Below, piece after piece: positions 59,754-64,000 of a stretch of 64,000 nt of DNA (position 1 is its first letter; each line of letters starts with the position of its first letter). The notes under the pieces are model-generated. The model ran no database searches, was not told where the DNA came from, and saw nothing but the letters and a program-made list of their open reading frames with translations. The translations under genes were made by a program, and so were the position numbers. The stretch is from positions 150,232-214,231 of the forward strand of contig CAJUTR010000002.1 in the NCBI GenBank assembly GCA_910589665.1, written 5' to 3'. Origin of the DNA: an uncultured Eubacterium sp. (GTDB taxonomy: Bacteria; Bacillota; Clostridia; Lachnospirales; Lachnospiraceae).

Positions 59754-60695
59754 ATGCTAGATGTATGTTTACTTGGGACGGGGGGGATGATGCCTCTTCC
59801 ACGGCGCGCCCTGACTGCGCTTATGACGAGATTTAGTGGGAGCAGCCTGCTCATTGACTGTGGAGAAGGTACGCAGGTAAGCATACGGGAACAGGGTTGG
59901 AGTTTTCATTCGATTGATATTATCTGCATTACGCATTTTCACGGCGATCATATTAGCGGGCTTCCGGGCCTGCTGCTTTCGATGGGAAATGCGGAGCGGT
60001 CCGCGCCGCTCACGATCATCGGGCCGAAGGGACTGAAGCGGATCGTTCAGTCTTTGCTTGTGATCGCGCCGGGGATTCCGTTTCGCATCGAATATGTGGA
60101 GATCGAAGAGGATGAGCAGCAATTTATTTTGAATGGATATCATATTTGCGCTTTTAAGGTGAAGCATAATGTGTTATGCTATGGATATAGCATCGAAATT
60201 ATGCGCAGTGGAAAGTTTGAGGTGGAGAAGGCAAAGGAAAACGGCGTGCCGATGAAAGCGTGGAGTCCGCTGCAAAAAGCAGATCGTTTCGAGTTGGACG
60301 GAGTGGTTTACACGTCAGATATGGTGCTCGGCCCGAAGCGTCAGGGAATCAAAGTTACGTACTGTACGGACAGCAGGCCGACAGAGGGGATCGTGAAACA
60401 TGCCCGAGGTTCGGATCTGTTTATTTGTGAGGGTATGTATGGAGAGAAGGAAAAAGCGGCGAGCGCGAGGGAGAAGAAGCACATGACGTTTTATGAAGCT
60501 GCGGAAATGGCGGCTAAAGCAGGCGTTTCTGAGCTGTGGCTTACCCACTACAGTCCGTCGCTAGTCCAGCCGGAGTATTTTATGAAGGAAGTGAGAAAAA
60601 TCTTTCCGGGGACAGTGCCAGGAAAGGACCGGATGTACCGGGAACTGAATTTTATTGATGGAAAGGAGGATATCTATGAGGAGAAGAGCGAGTAG
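59754..60695 (+). CDS. rnz: Ribonuclease Z
   Basis: This 313-residue metallo-beta-lactamase fold enzyme trims the 3-prime trailer of precursor tRNAs that lack encoded CCA. The metal site is THFHGDHISGLPGLLLSM, and later ligands lie in YCTDSRP, ICEGMYG and ELWLTHYSPS. The unusual start region GTGGMMPLPRRALTALM corresponds to the family substrate loop (GTxxxxPxxxR). The fact that the tRNA-Trp gene in this window lacks CCA fits a need for RNase Z. The next gene starts inside its 3-prime end. Confidence 0.94.
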   Translation: MLDVCLLGTGGMMPLPRRALTALMTRFSGSSLLIDCGEGTQVSIREQGWSFHSIDIICITHFHGDHISGLPGLLLSMGNAERSAPLTIIGPKGLKRIVQSLLVIAPGIPFRIEYVEIEEDEQQFILNGYHICAFKVKHNVLCYGYSIEIMRSGKFEVEKAKENGVPMKAWSPLQKADRFELDGVVYTSDMVLGPKRQGIKVTYCTDSRPTEGIVKHARGSDLFICEGMYGEKEKAASAREKKHMTFYEAAEMAAKAGVSELWLTHYSPSLVQPEYFMKEVRKIFPGTVPGKDRMYRELNFIDGKEDIYEEKSE

Positions 60696-61317
60696 ACAGG
60701 AAACAAATCCTGCAAAAAAGATGGCGAAAAATATGAGTGTGTTTGCGTTTCTGACCTGTTTGGTTGTGATCGGGATCATGTTTGTGTATTATCAGCACAA
60801 AAATAGTGATCCGTCTGATTCGGGAGAGGCTTCATCGGCGAGCGAGGTACAGCGCTTGGCGCAGAAGGATCTGGAAATGGGGTATCCGGAAACGCCGACA
60901 GAAGTGTTGAGGTTTTTGGGCAGGGTCAATCAGTGCATGTATAACAATGAGATCATGGAAGGCGAGTATTTTGACGGACTTCTTTCTCAGATCCGGATGC
61001 TTTACAGCGAATCTCTTTTACAGCAGAATCCGCTCGAAGAGCACAAGCAGAATCTGAGGGAGGAAATGAACGGCTTTGCCTCTACGAAACGAAAGATCGT
61101 GAATTATACGGTGGATAAGAGCAGTTCGGTCAAATATCGGACCATTGATGGAAAAGAGTGCGCTTATGTCCAAATGGCATATTTCTTTAACGAAAAAGGG
61201 AATTATTCAAAATCGTTTCAGGACTATGTCCTGATCCGAGAAAATGACCGATGGAAGGTACTGGCCTTTAAAAAGAACGAGAAGGCGGGAATAAAGGACG
61301 AAAAAACAGAACTATAA
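60676..61317 (+). CDS. Membrane-anchored protein of unknown function between rnz and tsaD
   Basis: This 213-residue protein has a basic N-terminus (MRRRASRQETNPAKKMAKN), a single transmembrane helix (about 23-43), and an extracellular part with a helical segment (LRFLGRVNQCMYNNEIM) and a strand-rich end (CAYVQMAYFFNEKGNYSKSFQDYVLIREN). GGAGGATATCT precedes the start, which lies within the last codons of rnz. Similar anchored proteins occur at this locus in Lachnospiraceae, but no function is known. Confidence 0.75.
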   Translation: MRRRASRQETNPAKKMAKNMSVFAFLTCLVVIGIMFVYYQHKNSDPSDSGEASSASEVQRLAQKDLEMGYPETPTEVLRFLGRVNQCMYNNEIMEGEYFDGLLSQIRMLYSESLLQQNPLEEHKQNLREEMNGFASTKRKIVNYTVDKSSSVKYRTIDGKECAYVQMAYFFNEKGNYSKSFQDYVLIRENDRWKVLAFKKNEKAGIKDEKTEL

Positions 61318-61376
61318 ATAGGTATGACGGGAGGGTGGCGGCATGAGGCCGCCCGGCTCGTCTGGAAGGTTGAACG

Positions 61377-62426
61377 ATGGAATCCAAACATATAACATTA
61401 CTGGCGGTGGAAAGTTCGTGTGATGAGACGGCGGCGTCTGTTGTGCGGAACGGGAGAGAGGTATTGTCAAACGTCATTGCCTCTCAGATTGAGCTACATA
61501 CGATATATGGCGGCGTCGTGCCGGAAATAGCGTCCCGCAAGCATATAGAAAATGTGATTCCGGTCATCGAGCAGGCGTTGGCAGAGGCGGGGATGACGAT
61601 CCAGGACATGGACGGGATCTGCGTGACGTATGGTCCTGGCCTGGTCGGTGCCCTGCTCGTAGGAGTCGGAGCAGCGAAAGCGATCAGCTACGCGGCCGGA
61701 AAACCACTGATCGGTGTACATCACATTGAAGGGCACATTTCTGCCAATTATATTTGCCATAAGGAGCTGGAGCCGCCGTTTCTTTGTTTAGTCGTATCCG
61801 GCGGGCACAGTCATCTGGTCATGGTGAAAGATTACGGGGAGTATGACATCATTGGGAGAACGAGGGACGATGCAGCAGGCGAGGCGTTTGATAAGGTTGC
61901 GAGGTCGATTGGTCTCGGCTATCCGGGCGGGCCGAAAATAGATGCGGTTTCTTTGCAGGGGGATAAAAATGCTATCCCGTTTCCGCGGGCTTCCGTGGAG
62001 GGAGCGCCGTATGATTTTAGTTTCAGCGGCGTAAAGTCGGCGGTTCTCAATTATATCAACGGCTGCAGGATGAAAGGGGAGTCCTATTCGCAGGCGGATA
62101 TCGCGGCTTCGTTTCAGGAGGCGGTCGTCGATGTTTTGGTATCCCACACGATGCTGGCGGCAGAACATTTTGGCGTAAAAGAGGTGGCGATGGCGGGAGG
62201 CGTCGCTTGTAATCGTGCGCTTCGTGCGAAGATGCAGGATGCCTGCGACCGTAGGAAGTACAGGCTTTATTTTCCGGAACCGGTTTTTTGTACCGACAAT
62301 GCGGCGATGATCGGGGCGGCTGGGTATTATGAATTTCGAAAGGGACGGCGGGACGGATGGGATCTGAATGCGGTTCCAGGACTAAAATTGGCAAATTTCA
62401 AAAAAGCTGTTGACAAGGAAGCCTGA
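61377..62426 (+). CDS. tsaD: tRNA t6A threonylcarbamoyltransferase TsaD
   Basis: This 349-residue catalytic subunit of t6A synthesis has an ASKHA fold with ESSCDETAASVV, the iron-binding HIEGHISAN (HxxxH), SGGHSHLVMV, and the late FCTDNAAMIGAAGY. Its partner genes tsaE and tsaB lie 3 kb upstream. The last codons overlap the promoter of two tRNA-Ser genes. The start is ATG at 61377, with a GGAAGG sequence upstream. Confidence 0.96.
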   Translation: MESKHITLLAVESSCDETAASVVRNGREVLSNVIASQIELHTIYGGVVPEIASRKHIENVIPVIEQALAEAGMTIQDMDGICVTYGPGLVGALLVGVGAAKAISYAAGKPLIGVHHIEGHISANYICHKELEPPFLCLVVSGGHSHLVMVKDYGEYDIIGRTRDDAAGEAFDKVARSIGLGYPGGPKIDAVSLQGDKNAIPFPRASVEGAPYDFSFSGVKSAVLNYINGCRMKGESYSQADIAASFQEAVVDVLVSHTMLAAEHFGVKEVAMAGGVACNRALRAKMQDACDRRKYRLYFPEPVFCTDNAAMIGAAGYYEFRKGRRDGWDLNAVPGLKLANFKKAVDKEA

Positions 62427-62438
62427 TTTTGGTATACT
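62410..62438 (+). promoter_or_regulatory. Promoter of the tRNA-Ser pair
   Basis: TTGACA (62410-62415) and TATACT (62433-62438) are 17 nt apart. The -35 box lies inside the last codons of tsaD. Confidence 0.85.
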
Positions 62439-62453
62439 AGTCAAGCAGTATTT

Positions 62454-62539
62454 GGAGAGGTGTCCGAGTGGTTTAAGGAGCCGGTCTTGAAAACCGGTGA
62501 CTCCGAAAGGGGCCGTGGGTTCGAATCCCACCTTCTCCG
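62454..62539 (+). tRNA. tRNA-Ser (anticodon TGA)
   Basis: This class II tRNA of 86 nt has acceptor GGAGAGG/CTTCTCC, anticodon loop CTTGAAA giving TGA, a long variable arm (ACTCCGAAAGGGGCC region), T-loop TTCGAAT and discriminator G. CCA is not encoded. Confidence 0.95.
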
Positions 62540-62566
62540 TTTATATGGATCAATATGTTTCAGCTT

Positions 62567-62655
62567 GGAGAAGTACCCAAGTGGCTGAAGGGGCTCCCCT
62601 GGAAAGGGAGTAGGTCGTTAATAGCGGCGCGAGGGTTCAAATCCCTCCTTCTCCG
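62567..62655 (+). tRNA. tRNA-Ser (anticodon GGA)
   Basis: This class II tRNA of 89 nt has acceptor GGAGAAG/CTTCTCC, anticodon stem CTCCC/GGGAG with loop CTGGAAA giving GGA, a long variable arm, T-loop TTCAAAT and discriminator G. It lies 27 nt after the first tRNA-Ser. Confidence 0.95.
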
Positions 62656-62670
62656 TTGTGTAAAAAACGT

Positions 62671-62710
62671 GAGCAAATTCCTGTTTTGTAGAGGTTTGCT
62701 CATTTTTTTG
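62671..62710 (+). terminator. Terminator of the tRNA-Ser unit
   Basis: GAGCAAA (62671-62677) pairs with TTTGCTC (62695-62701), followed by ATTTTTTTG. From here to 62953 I see no gene, only AT-rich sequence with a possible AGTGTG/CACACT hairpin at about 62853-62887. Confidence 0.85.
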
Positions 62711-62953
62711 TTTTAAAACTTCTTTGTGCCGCCAGCCAAAGGCTGCGGAATGGAGATTTTTAATATCATGCGGCTAAAGTATCGTGAATGATTGGGAGGT
62801 TATAGAAGCTTAAAAACAGAGAAGTTACATGAATGAAAGGTTGTCTTATTGGAGTGTGTGTGATATAGTAAGTTTGTTAGCACACTTTTTGTGATTTTTG
62901 GGGTTGATGAACGAAATAGTGCGGCAATTTTGAGGAATGTTGGAGGAAAGATC

Positions 62954-63235
62954 ATGTGCGAAACTAGTATAAAAGAAGAACGCATAACGGCAAAAGAGTA
63001 CATAGATTTCCTGAAAAGGACAGATTTAGGGGTAGACAGGGAATACGAGGGGCAGGGGATCGGTAGTCAGCTTATGAGAACGGCACATGATCTCGCAGGA
63101 GGCAAAAAGGATATCGCGGTATATTTAATAGCAAATGAAAATGCGATCCCGTTTTATGAGAAACTGGGAATGCAAAAATCGAATGAAGTTATGCAGTACG
63201 ATCATATCGAGTGGACGGATTTTGCAGTTTGCTAG
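62954..63235 (+). pseudogene. GNAT acetyltransferase with internal in-frame deletion
   Basis: The 93-codon frame starts behind TGGAGGAAAGATC. It opens like a clostridial GNAT protein (ERITAKEYIDFLKRTDLG) and ends like the acetyl-CoA-binding half (VDREYEGQGIGSQLM, then NENAIPFYEKLGMQ). The middle strands are missing. The family has a TDLG in both places (KRTDLG early and VTDLGVDREYE later), so recombination between the two copies would give exactly this join. The product lacks about 45 residues of the fold and is probably inactive. The A motif Q/RxxGxG/A is intact (YEGQGIG). Confidence 0.65.
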
Positions 63236-63271
63236 TGTGATGACAAAGAGAGGATAAAGGAGTAGATCGGC

Positions 63272-63871
63272 ATGAAAAAGACCATATTATTTTTGATCTT
63301 ACAGCAATTTGCAGATTGGGAAGCAGCTTATATCTCGTCCGCCCTAACGATGCTGGGACAAGGACAGTATGAGATAAAGACTGTATCGTTATCGAAGGAT
63401 CCCGTTTCATCAATTGGCGGCTTTCAGGTATTGCCCGATTATGATACAGCATCTGTTCCGAAAGGATATGAGGCATTGATCCTGATTGGAGGAATGACAT
63501 GGAGAAGTGAAAATACAGACCCGATAAAGGAACTTGTAGAGGAGTGCTGCCAAAAAGGAAAGGTATTGGGCGGTATTTGTGATGCGTCCGCCTTTTTGGG
63601 AACGATTGGCGTGTTAAATACGGTGAACCATACAAGTAATGATCTAAATGATCTGAAACAGTGGGCAGGTGCTAGTTACACAGGAGAAACAAAATTTATT
63701 GCGAAGCAGGCAGTTCGAGATGTAAATATCATTACGGCAAATGGTACGGCGCCAATGGAATTTGCAAAAGAGATATTATTTGCCCTGCAAGCGGCGAGTG
63801 AAGAAAAAATATCAGAATGGTACAATTTTCATAAATTGGGGTTTTACACGGCGCCGATGCCCCGCATGTAA
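63272..63871 (+). CDS. DJ-1/PfpI family protein (glutamine amidotransferase-like)
   Basis: This 199-residue cytoplasmic protein has the DJ-1/PfpI fold. The opening FLILQQFADWEAAYISSAL and the nucleophile elbow in GKVLGGICDASAFLG with the active Cys are typical, and ALILIGGMTW corresponds to the early substrate loop. Members act as chaperones, glyoxalases or peptidases; the specific role is not evident. A GATAAAGGAG site precedes the start. It follows the broken GNAT gene. Confidence 0.88.
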   Translation: MKKTILFLILQQFADWEAAYISSALTMLGQGQYEIKTVSLSKDPVSSIGGFQVLPDYDTASVPKGYEALILIGGMTWRSENTDPIKELVEECCQKGKVLGGICDASAFLGTIGVLNTVNHTSNDLNDLKQWAGASYTGETKFIAKQAVRDVNIITANGTAPMEFAKEILFALQAASEEKISEWYNFHKLGFYTAPMPRM

Positions 63872-64000
63872 CTTTCGGTGTTTGCAGGCATCGGCAGCTG
63901 CAGAAAAAATGGAAACGAGAAGTACTTACTTTGCAGGAATGAGGAAAAGTTTGAAACAAACAAGCAGAGGACACCCGAGAAATAAAGGGTATGGCAAACA
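63872..64000. other. Window end, no feature seen
   Basis: The last 129 bases after the DJ-1-like gene hold no convincing start, terminator or RNA. A gene may begin beyond the edge. Confidence 0.4.

Noticed and set aside
1..64000. CRISPR arrays
   Set aside because: No regularly spaced direct repeats and no cas genes were seen. The close repeats present are the T-box tail duplication and coding repeats.

Overview
The window reads as a chromosomal segment of a Gram-positive, low-to-medium GC anaerobe of the class Clostridia, most likely a Lachnospiraceae-like gut bacterium. This is inferred from the zinc-type L33, the T-box controlled archaeal-type AspRS with GatCAB, VanR/VanS-like and ABC-F genes, many lysine-rich secreted proteins with signal peptides, TTG/GTG starts behind strong AGGAGG sites, and AAA-ATPase families typical of that group. 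No species is claimed.

Layout. 1-5 kb: tyrS with a small membrane protein, a stand-alone GyrI-like protein, and a MATE exporter beside an AraC/GyrI regulator. 5-9 kb: an ABC system of ATPase, membrane-anchored extracellular protein and FtsX-type permease; the ATPase is cut by one amber codon in its signature motif. 9-14 kb: two ECF sigma/anti-sigma modules flanking a secreted Cys/His-rich small protein. 14-17.6 kb: a VanS/VanR-like pair and an ABC-F ATPase whose leader holds a four-codon uORF and an attenuator. 17.6-29.6 kb: metG, two tandem secreted paralogues (the second decayed), a domain-permuted GH3 glycosidase and a secreted transglutaminase-like protein. 29.6-37.5 kb, minus strand: galK-galE, and aspS-gatC-gatA-gatB-PilZ led by a T-box whose specifier reads AAC (Asn). 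37.5-40.5 kb: an AT-rich graveyard of gene fragments around an intact AAA-ATPase/PD-(D/E)XK gene. 40.5-46.6 kb: rpmG-secE-nusG-rplK-rplA, rplJ-rplL with an L10 leader, purA, metF and tRNA-Trp. 46.6-55.4 kb: an AEC transporter, a hybrid histidine kinase, a lipoprotein, a GGDEF/EAL protein and a large membrane-anchored protein. 55.4-64 kb: cdd, an RsmF-like methylase, an ATPase remnant, tsaE-tsaB, rnz, tsaD, two tRNA-Ser genes, a GNAT with an internal deletion, and a DJ-1/PfpI protein.

Themes. Translation is the backbone: tyrS, metG, AspRS/GatCAB, ribosomal proteins, the tRNA t6A genes tsaB/D/E, and tRNAs. Several are controlled by RNA structures (T-box, L10 leader, uORF/attenuator). C-di-GMP signalling is represented by the EAL and PilZ proteins. 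Decay is visible at many points: two amber codons, frameshifts, an in-frame deletion and fragmentary genes.

The most interesting signals are the amber codon in the ABC signature motif, the uORF/antiterminator leader of the ABC-F gene, the Asn-reading T-box on an AspRS-transamidase operon, a structurally similar hairpin element directly before the ribosome sites of tyrS and gatB, and the Cys/His-rich secreted protein between two sigma-factor modules.
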